Assembly: GCF_014650755.1 (NCBI RefSeq)
Contig: NZ_BMVO01000032.1
Location: 1-57,752 of the forward strand
DNA length: 57,752 bases
Reading direction: 5' to 3'
DNA from: Streptomyces chryseus
Lineage (GTDB): Bacteria; Actinomycetota; Actinomycetes; Streptomycetales; Streptomycetaceae
Position 1 is the first letter of the stretch, and each line of letters starts with the position of its first letter. The notes below the pieces were generated by a model. That model saw only the letters and a list, made by a program, of their open reading frames with translations, ran no database searches and was not told where the DNA came from. Below are positions 57,098 through 57,752 of the stretch, one piece after another. The translations under genes were made by a program, and so were the position numbers.

Positions 57098-57736
57098 ATG
57101 GATCGACTGAACCCGGCGTTCGCCAAGGACTTCGAGGCGTTGTACGCGGATAGCCGGTACTTGTACGAGATGGCCTTGGACCGCGTCACCGACGCTCTGC
57201 GGGCTATCACGCGCGACCGTAATCGCTTCACAGTTGCCCAGCAGCGTCGCATCCGGGTCGAGCCCGGGCGGGTCAAGGAAGCCAACCGCCTGCTAGCCAA
57301 GGCCCAGAACCCAAAGTATGACAGCCGAATCGGCCGGCCCGAGGACATCTTTGACGTCATTACCGACGTGGCCGGAACGCGTGTTACCTGCAATACCACT
57401 GAGGATGTCCGGGCGGTAGAGCGGGCGATCATTAGCTCTCAGACCCTGCTCCATCCGAGGACCGTCCCGGAGGATAAGGCGCGCGAGGATTACATCAGCT
57501 CGCCCAAGCCGAGCGGTTACCGGGCGGTGCACCTATTGGTCGAGGTCGCCGTCCCCCAGGGCGGAGAATTCTGCCAAGTCAGTCGCGAGATCCAGATCAG
57601 GACCTTGCTTCAGCACGCCTGGGGGGAGCTGACACACGAAGACACGTTCAAGCCAGAGGTGAAGGTCCCGCCTCTGGTCACGGCCCTCAGTAAGCGGCTA
57701 GTGCGTTGGCCACGAAGGTTCGCCGGGGCTGATTAG
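57098..57736 (+). CDS. RelA/SpoT-domain protein (small alarmone synthetase-like)
   Basis: The protein has 212 residues from ATG 57098 (AAGGGAG upstream). The nucleotidyltransferase-like RelA_SpoT domain covers most of it: IFDVITDVAGTRVTCNTTED, then the substrate-binding KPSGYRAVHLLVEV and EIQIRTLLQHAWGELTHED. There is no hydrolase or TGS domain, so it is of the stand-alone class that makes (p)ppGpp or (p)ppApp. The last residues (WPRRFAGAD) depart from the usual C-terminal helix, so a late frameshift is possible. It is apparently cotranscribed with the kinase gene. Confidence 0.82.
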   Translation: MDRLNPAFAKDFEALYADSRYLYEMALDRVTDALRAITRDRNRFTVAQQRRIRVEPGRVKEANRLLAKAQNPKYDSRIGRPEDIFDVITDVAGTRVTCNTTEDVRAVERAIISSQTLLHPRTVPEDKAREDYISSPKPSGYRAVHLLVEVAVPQGGEFCQVSREIQIRTLLQHAWGELTHEDTFKPEVKVPPLVTALSKRLVRWPRRFAGAD

Positions 57737-57752
57737 GCGGCTTTGGGCCGTG

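Noticed and set aside
1..57752. CRISPR array, rRNA operon, plasmid replication origin or integrase
   Set aside because: No regularly spaced repeats, rRNA sequence, Rep protein or integrase motifs were seen on either strand.

Overview
The window is high-GC actinomycete DNA, almost certainly a Streptomyces chromosome. The signs are strong G/C bias at third codon positions, GTG starts, ATGA/GTGA overlaps, Tat and lipoprotein signals, class E and class F sortases, BldD-type and DasR-type operators, and a cslA-glxA locus as in S. coelicolor/S. lividans. About 47 kb of core-like chromosome is followed by a decayed mobile island that runs off the right edge. No rRNA, CRISPR array or integrase is visible.

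Left part (1-12.2 kb): a cut-off minus-strand gene with an in-frame stop, a TPR/SEC-C protein, a class E sortase, an L,D-transpeptidase-like protein without its catalytic Cys, a DUF6412-type protein with a YidC/Oxa1 insertase, an FAH-family hydrolase, a UPF0303/oxidoreductase gene pair divergent from a ROK regulator across a 27-bp palindrome, a LAxTG surface protein and an LtrA-like membrane protein.

Aminophosphonate region (11.4-20 kb): a GntR/UTRA regulator, a proposed aminophosphonate oxidase (TIGR03364 type), a phosphonatase-like HAD hydrolase (TIGR03351 type), a four-gene 2-aminoethylphosphonate-type ABC importer and a Tat-exported phosphodiesterase. The same operator-like motif precedes the enzyme operon and the phosphodiesterase, so I infer one scavenging regulon.

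Cell-envelope region (20-34.3 kb): a HAD-IIA hydrolase, a secreted protein paired with a class F sortase, cbtBA behind a cobalamin riboswitch, and the cellulose-like glycan locus (GH6 lipoprotein, glxA, cslA, NlpC/P60-like and SPFH proteins, and an AA10 LPMO preceded by a perfect DasR-type core). Two tRNA-Lys(CUU) genes lie at 28.95 and 34.26 kb.

Catabolic region (34.4-42.9 kb): an IclR regulator, an EhuABCD-type importer, a DUF3830 protein, an amidase, a D-2-hydroxyacid dehydrogenase and two tandem maleate isomerase/arylmalonate decarboxylase-like proteins. The substrate is unknown. Beyond these are a luciferase-like oxidoreductase, a PAS-GGDEF-EAL protein (CdgA-like) with two consensus BldD boxes, and a secreted M6-type metalloprotease.

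Island (about 47.67 kb to the end): it begins at a 3'-terminal fragment of a third tRNA-Lys gene, as expected of an element integrated in that tRNA. It holds a truncated J-domain/PQQ-repeat protein, remnants of three insertion sequences, an lsr2 fragment, small secreted or membrane proteins, a GAF protein, a frameshifted anti-sigma-type ATPase, and a two-gene unit of a nucleotide-kinase-like P-loop protein (two TTA codons) and a RelA/SpoT-domain protein.
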